A DNA stretch of 64,000 nt from Sedimentibacter sp. MB35-C1 (GTDB lineage Bacteria; Bacillota; Clostridia; Tissierellales; Sedimentibacteraceae): the NCBI RefSeq assembly GCF_030913635.1, contig NZ_CP133188.1:62001-126000 (forward strand), given 5' to 3'. Position 1 is the stretch's first letter, and the number at the start of each line of letters is the position of its first letter. The notes under the pieces were generated by a model. That model saw only the letters and a list, made by a program, of their open reading frames with translations, searched no databases and was not told the DNA's origin. A program made the position numbers and the translations under genes. Below, one piece after another: positions 35,163 through 42,270 of this stretch.

Positions 35163-36362
35163 TCACATATAACTATCAATATCAGGAAACATAGCTATGC
35201 TTCGCTCTAATATTCCCTGCATGTATGCAATCAAAATTCCATAGTTTGTAAACGGAACCTTCATGTCCTCTGAGCATTTTTGGCGGTACTTCATCTCCCT
35301 ATCGTTAATCATACAGCCTCCGCAGTGAACAACCAGCTTAAAGCTGCTCAAATCGTCCGGAAATTCCGTTCCGGAAGTAAATTTAAAATCAATGTTTTTC
35401 TTGGTTCGGTTTTTAATCCACCGCGGTAATTTTACTGTACCGATGTCCTCGCACTGCCTATGGTGTGTACACCCCTCCGAAATCAGAACTATATCGCCGT
35501 CTTGCAGCAAATCAACAGCTCTGGCTCCGTTTACAGCTGTTTTCAGCACACCTTTGTATCGGGCCATCAAAATAGAAAAAGATGTTAGATAAATATCCTC
35601 CGGAGTTTCGGCGTTCACCCTTTCAAACACCTGGCTGTCTGTAATAACTATTTTCGGCTTTCTACCAAGGTTTTCAAGAGTTTTCTTAAATTCAGATTCT
35701 TTTACCACAACAGATACTGCATTAGCTTCCAAAATATCTCTGATTGTTTGCTGCTGAGGAAGTATGAGCCTTCCTTTAGGTGCAGCTTTATCAATGGGCA
35801 CTACCAAAACAGCAAAGTCTAACGGGTTCAGTATATCTCCGACAATCTTAAGCTTAAAATCATCCGCACGTACCAAACTCCCTATTTTTTCTTTGAGCTC
35901 TTCAATATTTTCTCTTGTTTTTGCGCTGACATAAATGCTGTTTTCATTTAAGGATTCTTTTTTTTTGTTCAAATCAGCCTTGTTATATGCAAGAATATAC
36001 GGGATGTTTTTCTTTTTAAAGAGTAAAATGAGCTTTTCTTCCTCTTCGGACTTTCCTTCAACGGCATCAATTACAAGAACAGCAACATCGGTTTTATTTA
36101 ATACCTGCTGCGCTTTTTTGATGCGAAGCGCTCCAAGCTCTCCCTCGTCATCAATTCCCGGAGTATCTATCATCACAACAGGACCCAGAGGCAAAAGCTC
36201 CATTGATTTATAAACCGGATCTGTTGTAGTTCCTTTTATATCAGATACAACTGCCATATCCTGGTTGGTTACAGCATTCATAACGCTTGATTTACCGGCA
36301 TTTCTTTTTCCGAAAAAGCTTATGTGAATCCTGTTTGCGGCAGGCGTTTCATTTAGTCCCAT
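35163..36362 (-). CDS. hydF: [FeFe]-hydrogenase maturation GTPase HydF
   Basis: 399 residues from ATG 36362, with GGAGGTATGT upstream. The N-terminal GTPase domain has the P-loop GKRNAGKS, the switch GTTTDP, DTPG and NKAD. The C-terminal domain has the cluster-binding Cys of CTHHRQC and the HCGGC motif typical of HydF, with the conserved GDIVLISEG before it. HydF is the scaffold on which the 2Fe subcluster of the H-cluster is assembled before transfer to the hydrogenase. It is the last gene of the operon TM1266-hydE-hydG-hydF, 10 nt after hydG. Confidence 0.95.
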   Translation of the reverse strand: MGLNETPAANRIHISFFGKRNAGKSSVMNAVTNQDMAVVSDIKGTTTDPVYKSMELLPLGPVVMIDTPGIDDEGELGALRIKKAQQVLNKTDVAVLVIDAVEGKSEEEEKLILLFKKKNIPYILAYNKADLNKKKESLNENSIYVSAKTRENIEELKEKIGSLVRADDFKLKIVGDILNPLDFAVLVVPIDKAAPKGRLILPQQQTIRDILEANAVSVVVKESEFKKTLENLGRKPKIVITDSQVFERVNAETPEDIYLTSFSILMARYKGVLKTAVNGARAVDLLQDGDIVLISEGCTHHRQCEDIGTVKLPRWIKNRTKKNIDFKFTSGTEFPDDLSSFKLVVHCGGCMINDREMKYRQKCSEDMKVPFTNYGILIAYMQGILERSIAMFPDIDSYM

Positions 36363-36372
36363 ACATACCTCC

Positions 36373-37791
36373 CTAGAATCTGAAATCCCGGCTGCCGCGG
36401 CTGATTTTTCCCAGATTTTCAAGAACTATTTTCCTTACCTTCTCTTTAGGAATGTTAGAAATTTCATGCAAAATCAACTTGTCCCCTGCATCCTTTGTTT
36501 CAGGAGAAGCATAGTCCTCCAAATATTCCTTTAACGTCATGAGTGCATTTGGATGGCAGCAATTATGTATCTGTCCGCTTTTTAAAAGCTGCATGAAACG
36601 GTCTCCTGTCCTTCCTTCTCTGTAGCAGGCCGTGCAGAAGCTTGGAATATATCCAAAATCTATAAGCCATTTAACGACTTCGTCAAGTGTTCTGTTATCG
36701 CTAAGCTCAAATTGTGCCGAATCCTCTTCTTCAGGCTCGGTCTCTGCATAGCCTCCCACAGTTGTTTTAGAACCTCCGCTCAGCTGAGATATACCAAGAT
36801 GCAGAACTCTCTCACGACATTCCTTGCTTTCCCGTGTAGACACTATCATTCCTGTGTACGGAACACTTATTCGGATACAGGCTACCAGCTTTGCGAACGT
36901 ATCTTCATTTATTCCGTTATCAAATGCAGACGGATCAATATCATCCGCAGGTCTGATCCTCGGTACGCTGATAGTGTGAGGCCCAACGCCGAACGCTGCC
37001 TCAAGATGCTCTGCATGCATTACCAGAGCAGCAAATTCATATCTATACAGTTCAAGTCCAAACAATACACCCAGGCCAACATCATCTATCCCGGCTTCCA
37101 TAGCCCTGTCCATAGCCTCTGTGTGATATGCGTAATTATGCTTTGGCCCTGTGGGGTGAAGCTTTTCATAGCTATCCTTGTGGTACGTTTCTTGGAACAG
37201 AATATATGTACCGATTCCGGCCTCTTTCAGCTTTCTGTAGTTTTCAACGGTTGTTGCTGCAATATTTACATTTACACGTCGTATTGAACCATTTTTGTGC
37301 TTAACGCTGTATATGGTATCAATTGATTCCAAAATATACTCAATAGGATTATTTATAGGATCTTCTCCAGCTTCCAATGCAAGCCTCTTATGTCCCATAT
37401 CCTGCAATGCTATAACCTCACGTTCAATCTCTTCCTGTGTCATCTTTTTTCTGGTAATGTGTTTGTTTTTGAAGTGATACGGACAGTATACACATCCGTT
37501 GATGCAATAATTTGACAGATACAACGGAGCAAACATAACTATGCGGTTTCCGTAAAAGTCTTTTTTTATCTGCTCTGCAAGTGCATATATTTCCTGATTC
37601 TTCTCTTCCAGCTCACAGTCCAAAAGAACTGCTGCCTCTCTGTGGGTAAGACCCTTTCTAAGACGGGCTTTTTCGATAATACTATCAATAAGTTCTGTAT
37701 TTTTCTTGTTTTTTTCTGCATACTCAAGCGTCTTGAGCACTTCGTCGTGACAGATAAACTCCTCTGCTTTTGATGATTTTGGATTATACAT
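36373..37791 (-). CDS. hydG: [FeFe]-hydrogenase maturation radical SAM protein HydG
   Basis: 472 residues. The radical SAM motif is CINGCVYC (CxxxCxxC). The C-terminal region has the second-cluster cysteines of HydG in CTACYREGRTGDRFM, and the phrase ALEAGEDP is typical. HydG cleaves tyrosine to p-cresol with formation of CO and CN- for the H-cluster, so its activity consumes the same amino acid that the neighbouring aro operon produces. It lies between hydE (45 nt upstream) and hydF (10 nt downstream). Confidence 0.96.
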   Translation of the reverse strand: MYNPKSSKAEEFICHDEVLKTLEYAEKNKKNTELIDSIIEKARLRKGLTHREAAVLLDCELEEKNQEIYALAEQIKKDFYGNRIVMFAPLYLSNYCINGCVYCPYHFKNKHITRKKMTQEEIEREVIALQDMGHKRLALEAGEDPINNPIEYILESIDTIYSVKHKNGSIRRVNVNIAATTVENYRKLKEAGIGTYILFQETYHKDSYEKLHPTGPKHNYAYHTEAMDRAMEAGIDDVGLGVLFGLELYRYEFAALVMHAEHLEAAFGVGPHTISVPRIRPADDIDPSAFDNGINEDTFAKLVACIRISVPYTGMIVSTRESKECRERVLHLGISQLSGGSKTTVGGYAETEPEEEDSAQFELSDNRTLDEVVKWLIDFGYIPSFCTACYREGRTGDRFMQLLKSGQIHNCCHPNALMTLKEYLEDYASPETKDAGDKLILHEISNIPKEKVRKIVLENLGKISRGSRDFRF

Positions 37792-37836
37792 ATTTTCTCC
37801 TCTCTTTATCGGGTCAGAATCTCTTTCCCTTCAGTT

Positions 37837-38892
37837 TTATTTATTGCAGGAACGATGGTCGCCACGGGAAACTACTACACGGCAGCCTATACCTTCCATT
37901 CGTTTCTGCATGCAAAACCTGCATTCGGCGGCTTCATCACCTGTGCAGATTTTATTATCATATAGCATATATTTATTTCTTACGGCAACAGGAGACAGGT
38001 TCGGCATTACTACATTACCGCCGGCCTGAATTCCTTTTTCGCGCCCAAGGGGATCAATTGTACCTAAAGCCGTTGTTGTGGGCATTAATACTTCAGGAAT
38101 CATCAGCCTTACGAGCCCCAGCATAAACAATGTCAATTCTAATGTTCCGCTCTCTTTATGGGCAAATGGTGTGTCGCTATGTGGAATAAACGGCCCTATT
38201 CCCACCATATGCGGCTGCAGTTCTTTTATAAACATCAAATCTTCTACAAGGGTTTCGACAGTCTGATAAGGAGACCCCACCATAAATCCGCACCCAACCT
38301 GGTATCCGATTTTTTTCAAATCAAAAAGGCAGGCTTTTCTGTTTAACAAAGAAAGGTTTTCCGGATGAAGCTTCTTGTAATGTTCTTCATTAGCTGTTTC
38401 ATGGCGCAAGAGGTACCTGTCGGCTCCGGCATCATAAAATGCCTTATAGCTTTCATAGCTTCTCTCCCCTATTGACAGCGTCACAGCGCAGTCTGGATAA
38501 CAATTTTTTATAGACTTAATAATATGCACCATCTTTTCATCCGTAAAGTATAAATCTTCGCCGCTCTGCAGTACAAATGTTCTGAATCCAAGGTTATATC
38601 CTGTATTGCAGCAGTTAAGAATATCCTCCTCGGTCAGCCTATAGCGTTCTGCTCCAGCATTGCTTTTTCTAATCCCACAGTAATAGCAGTCATTCCTGCA
38701 GTAATTAGAAAATTCAATCAGCCCTCTGATATACACATCGCAACCATAATTTGCTATTTTCACCTGTCTTGCTCGTTCAAATAGATATTCTGCAATTTCC
38801 GGAGTTCTTCCTTCAATCAGCGACTTAAATTCTTCAGTGGTAAGATTATGAGCCTTGTGCAGTTTATCAATAAGATACTTCATCCTATCCAT
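37837..38892 (-). CDS. hydE: [FeFe]-hydrogenase maturation radical SAM protein HydE
   Basis: 351 residues. The radical SAM motif is CRNDCYYC, followed by GIRKSN, and the substrate-channel phrases LQSGED and RHETA are those of HydE; GFMVGSPYQT and HSDTPF follow. HydE supplies the dithiomethylamine or its iron precursor for the H-cluster. The start overlaps the end of the TM1266-like gene by 8 nt (ATGGATAG), so translation is coupled; no strong ribosome site is seen for it alone. Confidence 0.95.
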   Translation of the reverse strand: MDRMKYLIDKLHKAHNLTTEEFKSLIEGRTPEIAEYLFERARQVKIANYGCDVYIRGLIEFSNYCRNDCYYCGIRKSNAGAERYRLTEEDILNCCNTGYNLGFRTFVLQSGEDLYFTDEKMVHIIKSIKNCYPDCAVTLSIGERSYESYKAFYDAGADRYLLRHETANEEHYKKLHPENLSLLNRKACLFDLKKIGYQVGCGFMVGSPYQTVETLVEDLMFIKELQPHMVGIGPFIPHSDTPFAHKESGTLELTLFMLGLVRLMIPEVLMPTTTALGTIDPLGREKGIQAGGNVVMPNLSPVAVRNKYMLYDNKICTGDEAAECRFCMQKRMEGIGCRVVVSRGDHRSCNK

Positions 38893-39151
38893 CGCTCGTT
38901 TTTGCAGGGAACTTAGAATATACTGCTTTACTGCTCACTCCCGGCAATTTCCCCAGCTTGCCTGAAAGGGCACTGATTACATCGTTAGGCGCATCCACTG
39001 CAATACTAATAATACTAATATCCTTTTCCTTATATGGAATTCCCATTCTACCTATGATATACATGCTGTAATCATGCAGAATTCCGTTTAGTTTCTCAAC
39101 CGAATCAATATCTTCTACAATTACTCCTATAATAGCAACTCTTGTTTCCAT
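38885..39151 (-). CDS. TM1266-type putative iron-only hydrogenase system regulator
   Basis: 88 residues from ATG 39151, with GGAGGGTTAAC upstream. It is an ACT-like small domain (TRVAIIGVIVEDIDSVEKLNGILHDYSMYIIGRMGIPY, then ISIISIAVDAPNDVISALSGKLGKLPGVSSKAVYSKF). Proteins of this family stand at the head of hydrogenase maturation operons and are annotated as regulators. The gene overlaps hydE. The operon promoter and a leader with a terminator lie upstream, so regulation may act on the RNA. Confidence 0.9.
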   Translation of the reverse strand: METRVAIIGVIVEDIDSVEKLNGILHDYSMYIIGRMGIPYKEKDISIISIAVDAPNDVISALSGKLGKLPGVSSKAVYSKFPAKTSDG

Positions 39152-39171
39152 GTTAACCCTCCGTTTATAAT

Positions 39172-39193
39172 AAAAAAAACGCCAAAAAGGCGC
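39172..39193 (-). terminator. Terminator in the leader of the hyd maturation operon
   Basis: On the minus strand GCGCC-TTTTT-GGCG(T) followed by eight T residues, located between the promoter (39275-39303) and the first gene (39151). An intrinsic terminator in front of the operon implies attenuation. The loop side contains GCCTTT, complementary to AAAGGC at 39225-39230 upstream in the leader. Confidence 0.65.
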
Positions 39194-39268
39194 AGAATTC
39201 CACAATTAATCATGTACTTGCCCGGCCTTTCACCTCATATCCCGTATTCGGTGTCAGATACAGCTATT
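39194..39268 (-). promoter_or_regulatory. Candidate regulatory leader RNA of the hyd operon
   Basis: About 75 nt of leader upstream of the leader terminator, containing a small stem (TATC...CCG-AATA-CGG-GATA) and the GC-rich segment AAAGGCCGGGC in an otherwise AT-rich region. AAAGGC can pair with GCCTTT of the terminator loop side and so form a competing structure. I could not match it to a riboswitch family I know, and no T-box motif is present. The regulatory role is inferred from the architecture. Confidence 0.45.
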
Positions 39269-39274
39269 TATTTA

Positions 39275-39303
39275 ATTATATTAGATTTAATTTTTTTTTG
39301 CAA
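39275..39303 (-). promoter_or_regulatory. Promoter of the hyd maturation operon
   Basis: On the minus strand TTGCAA, 17-nt spacer, TATAAT. The predicted start gives a leader of roughly 117 nt before the first gene. Confidence 0.7.
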
Positions 39304-39413
39304 CCAATATATCACATATTGTTAAAAAAATTTCAAATGTTTTATTGAATTCGAATAGTACTCTGCCATATCGCCAAAATAAATTCTACATGCAAAGTAT
39401 TTTAAAAAAACTA

Positions 39414-39442
39414 TTGACAAAACATAATTTTAGTAATATCAT
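39414..39442 (+). promoter_or_regulatory. Promoter of the pheA T-box leader
   Basis: TTGACA, 17-nt spacer, TATCAT, just before the T-box RNA. Confidence 0.75.
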
Positions 39443-39448
39443 ACTAAA

Positions 39449-39751
39449 AACTCAATAATAAAACTGCTATGACAGAAGAAAGTAAATTTGAAGAAGCTAC
39501 CAGGGAGTATTCGCCATTGACTGCAAGCGAATATTAGAATAATCATTTTGAAGTTCCTTCTTGAGCACTCGGCTGAATTAAGTAAGCTTGAGCGTACTTC
39601 CTGCGTTACAAGGATAGAATATCGGATTATAATCTCGTATTCGAAAAAAGAGCGGCATATGCCGAATTTGGGTGGTACCACGGAACAGTTGAATTTTAAC
39701 CTTTCGTCCCTATATTGTTAACAATATGGAGGCGGAAGGTTTTTTATTTTA
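39449..39751 (+). promoter_or_regulatory. T-box riboswitch, Phe specifier, upstream of pheA
   Basis: The T-box sequence GGGTGGTACCACGG is at 39670-39683. A terminator follows: AACCTTTCGTCC pairs with GGCGGAAGGTT around an ATATTGTTAACAATAT element, then TTTTTTATTTT; TTCGTCCC is shared with the antiterminator. Stem I has the AGTA motif (AAAGTAAA) 5' of it. The specifier is read as TTT (Phe) at 39547-39549, followed by GAAG and TGAGC 12 nt on, the same layout as the ilvB T-box. The gene downstream makes phenylpyruvate, which fits tRNA-Phe sensing. Confidence 0.92.
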
Positions 39752-39770
39752 TAAAGAATGGAGGTAAGAT

Positions 39771-40856
39771 ATGACACAATATAGTAATTTAGTTGCTGAA
39801 ATGAATAAATATGATGATTTAATGAAAGATATATTTGAAAAGCGAATGTCTTTATTAGATCAAATTGTTTCAGCAGAAAGCAGCGTCTCAGACAAAATAA
39901 CTTCCGTCAAAAATAATGAAACCAACAATAAATACTCTATTGAATATAATTATTTTCTTGACAACTTATTGTCTTTGGACAGCAATTACAGATATAAAAG
40001 AAGCAGACATAATAATAAATGCTCTGTTAATTATACTACTGATCCAATTGAAATTGATAATGTCTGCTATCAGGGCCTGCCTTTTTCATATTCAGAAGGA
40101 GCGGCAAAAAATCTGTTTAAAAATAAAAATTACATTAATAAATCAACATTTGAGGATGTATTTAAAGATGTTCACAACGGAAATGCTGAAGCTGGAATCG
40201 TACCTGTGGAAAACTCAACTGCGGGTTACGTTACTGACGTTTATGATCTGCTATTGAGATATGATTTATATGTAAATTATAATTACATCAGAAAGGTGGA
40301 TCACTGCATTGCAGGAACCATGGACTCCTGCATTAATGACATAGAAGTTGTGTATTCACATCCTCAGGCAATCATGCAATGCAAGGATTATATAAACTTA
40401 CGCGGGTTTAAGGCAATAAATGAAACAAACACGGCAGTTGCGGCTCAAAAAATATATTTAATGAACAGCAAAAGTGCTGCATGTATTTGTTCGCCTGAAG
40501 CAGCTGAAAACTATGGTCTAAAAATCCTTGAGAATAATATTAATTCAAAACATAATTACACCAGGTTCGGGGCAATATCAAAATACCTGATTGCTGACGA
40601 AAGCCATAATAGAATCAGCATAGTATTTACGGTACCTCATGAAATAGGAACACTTGATAAAGCTCTGGCTCTGTTTTCCTACTACAACATAAATTTATCA
40701 TATATTTACTCTAGGCCTGATTTGGGAAGTCCTTGGAAATACTTGTTTTATTTGGATTTCGAGGGAAATATCTTAGACAAAAGAATACAAACTATTCTTT
40801 GTCAGCTTGAACAAAAACTCCCATTTTTTAAAATTCTGGGTAGCTTTAAATACTAA
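39771..40856 (+). CDS. pheA: Prephenate dehydratase with degenerate chorismate-mutase-like N-terminus
   Basis: 361 residues, with GGAGGTAAGAT before the ATG. Residues ~90-270 are a prephenate dehydratase domain (QGLPFSYSEGAA, GIVPVENSTAGYV, and the catalytic TRF in YTRFGAIS). Residues ~280-361 are an ACT domain (RISIVFTVPHEIGTLDKALALF, YSRPDLGSPWKYLFYLDF) for Phe feedback. The first ~85 residues look like an AroQ-type helix bundle (KRMSLLDQIVSAE) but lack the usual catalytic Lys and Arg positions, so mutase activity is doubtful; a separate AroQ is encoded in the next operon. It converts prephenate to phenylpyruvate and is controlled by the Phe T-box. Confidence 0.92.
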   Translation: MTQYSNLVAEMNKYDDLMKDIFEKRMSLLDQIVSAESSVSDKITSVKNNETNNKYSIEYNYFLDNLLSLDSNYRYKRSRHNNKCSVNYTTDPIEIDNVCYQGLPFSYSEGAAKNLFKNKNYINKSTFEDVFKDVHNGNAEAGIVPVENSTAGYVTDVYDLLLRYDLYVNYNYIRKVDHCIAGTMDSCINDIEVVYSHPQAIMQCKDYINLRGFKAINETNTAVAAQKIYLMNSKSAACICSPEAAENYGLKILENNINSKHNYTRFGAISKYLIADESHNRISIVFTVPHEIGTLDKALALFSYYNINLSYIYSRPDLGSPWKYLFYLDFEGNILDKRIQTILCQLEQKLPFFKILGSFKY

Positions 40857-40908
40857 ACATGCGGCATGTATTGACTGCGTAAAATTATTAATAATTATAA
40901 ATTTTTTA

Positions 40909-40936
40909 TTGACAAGTTCAAATTATGTGTTAGAAT
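40909..40936 (+). promoter_or_regulatory. Promoter of the tyrosine leader/aroF operon
   Basis: TTGACA, 16-nt spacer, TAGAAT with an extended TG (TGTTAGAAT), 34 nt before the leader-peptide ATG. It shows that the aroF operon is transcribed independently of pheA. Confidence 0.75.
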
Positions 40937-40969
40937 AGCTTAAACGATATTTGAAGGAGAAAATTTATA

Positions 40970-41107
40970 ATGGAATTTATAAATAACTTTTATGCAACTA
41001 ATTTATATAGCCGTTATCAGAGTAATTATTACTATTATTATTACTTTTATTGTTATATAAAAAAACTGCATAAATATATTTATAAAGGATTAATGCCGGC
41101 ATTTTGA
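40970..41107 (+). CDS. Tyrosine-rich attenuator leader peptide (45 residues)
   Basis: ATG 40970 has GAAGGAGA nine nt upstream and the frame runs to TGA at 41105. Of 45 residues 13 are Tyr and 4 are Phe, including the run YYYYYYFYCY (41027-41056). The codons TAT AAA GGA that follow at 41081-41089 are the exact complement of TCCTTTATA (41179-41187), which forms the 5' arm and loop of the terminator before aroF. Ribosomes stalled at the Tyr run would leave this antiterminator strand free; ribosomes that read through would cover it. This is the classical trp/phe attenuator layout with Tyr as signal. The peptide itself needs no function. Coding is strongly supported; the mechanism is inferred. Confidence 0.87.
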   Translation: MEFINNFYATNLYSRYQSNYYYYYYFYCYIKKLHKYIYKGLMPAF

Positions 41108-41173
41108 TAAAAAATGCTTTGCCTGTTTTATCTCAGGTAATTTAAATTTTTCTCATCTTATAAGAAATTATTG

Positions 41174-41200
41174 GAGAGTCCTTTATAGGGCTCTTTTTAT
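41174..41200 (+). terminator. Attenuator terminator before aroF
   Basis: GAGAGTCCT pairs with AGGGCTCTT around TTAT (9 bp with G-U pairs), followed by TTTATTTATTT. Its 5' arm and loop (TCCTTTATA) can instead pair with TATAAAGGA at 41081-41089 inside the leader peptide gene. An isolated weaker hairpin is GCATTTT/AAAATGC at 41099-41117. Confidence 0.8.
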
Positions 41201-41236
41201 TTATTTAGGACAAAATACAAATCGGAGGACAGAAAA

Positions 41237-42250
41237 ATGATATTAATTATTAACAAACTTGCAACTGAAAAGGAAATTTCTTCAATAAAGGAGAAAATCT
41301 GCAGCATGGGCTGCCAACCACACGAGTCGATAGGAATGAATTACAGAATTATAGGTATTGTCGGAGACACCCATAACATTGACCAAAGCGTATTTCAAAA
41401 AAACAGAATTATCGATAACGTAATTCGCATACAGGAACCATACAAAAAAGCTAACCGATTATTTCACCCGGACAACACAGAAATAAAAGTAGGTAATGAA
41501 ACCATAGGCGGTAATAAATTGGCAATAATAGCCGGGCCATGCTCTGTTGAAAGTGAAGAACAAATTTTATCCATAGCAAAATCCGTAAAGGCATCTGGAG
41601 CAGGATTCTTAAGAGGAGGCGCTTTTAAGCCTAGGACTTCACCATACAGCTTCCAAGGACTGAAAAAACATGGGCTTGAACTTTTGAAATACGCCAAAAA
41701 AGAAACCGGCCTTCCTATTGTTTCAGAAATTATGTCAACAGAATTTCTTGATGACTTTGTAGAGGATGTTGACATCATTCAAGTCGGTGCCAGAAATATG
41801 CAAAACTTTGAGTTACTGAAAGAACTTGGAAAAATTAATAAACCTATTCTGCTGAAAAGAGGACTATCCTCAACCATAGAAGAACTTCTTATGTCTGCCG
41901 AATACATTTTAGCCGGTGGCAACGAAAATGTAATATTGTGTGAAAGAGGCATACGAACATTCGAAAAATACACAAGAAACACATTGGATCTAAGTGCAAT
42001 ACTTGCAATTAAAAAGCTTAGCCATTTACCTGTAATTGTAGATCCAAGCCATGCAACTGGCTTATGGTGGATGGTGGAAGCACTGTCAAAAGCAGCTGTT
42101 GCTGTAGGAGCCGACGGACTAATAATTGAGGTTCACAATGACCCTGAAAATGCATTGTGCGACGGAAGTCAGTCTGTTAAACCAAACAGATTTGATGATA
42201 TTATGAAAAAGTTAAAACTAATTGCTGAAATAGAAAACAAAGCTATATAA
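41237..42250 (+). CDS. aroF: 3-deoxy-7-phosphoheptulonate (DAHP) synthase, AroF type
   Basis: 337 residues, the size of the Thermotoga/Bacillus-like type I-beta enzyme. Residues 1-75 form a ferredoxin-like regulatory domain that in this family binds tyrosine, and the barrel follows with IIAGPCSVESEEQ, RGGAFKPRTSPYSFQG, VGARNMQNF, LLKRG and VDPSHATG. It condenses phosphoenolpyruvate and erythrose-4-phosphate, the first step of the shikimate pathway. GGAGGACAGAAAA precedes the ATG. It is the first gene of the operon behind the Tyr-rich leader, so tyrosine may act on both enzyme and transcription. Confidence 0.96.
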   Translation: MILIINKLATEKEISSIKEKICSMGCQPHESIGMNYRIIGIVGDTHNIDQSVFQKNRIIDNVIRIQEPYKKANRLFHPDNTEIKVGNETIGGNKLAIIAGPCSVESEEQILSIAKSVKASGAGFLRGGAFKPRTSPYSFQGLKKHGLELLKYAKKETGLPIVSEIMSTEFLDDFVEDVDIIQVGARNMQNFELLKELGKINKPILLKRGLSSTIEELLMSAEYILAGGNENVILCERGIRTFEKYTRNTLDLSAILAIKKLSHLPVIVDPSHATGLWWMVEALSKAAVAVGADGLIIEVHNDPENALCDGSQSVKPNRFDDIMKKLKLIAEIENKAI

Positions 42251-42270
42251 AGGTTAGAGAGGTGTTGAAA

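Noticed and set aside
39194-39268. Known riboswitch (ZTP, c-di-GMP, THF, fluoride, guanidine, SAM) in the hyd leader
   Set aside because: I compared the conserved cores I remember with this leader and found no convincing match; no T-box sequence either. It is therefore reported only as a candidate regulatory RNA.
39916-40257. Plus-strand frame inside pheA
   Set aside because: Out-of-frame shadow of the prephenate dehydratase gene with no ribosome site and no recognisable sequence.
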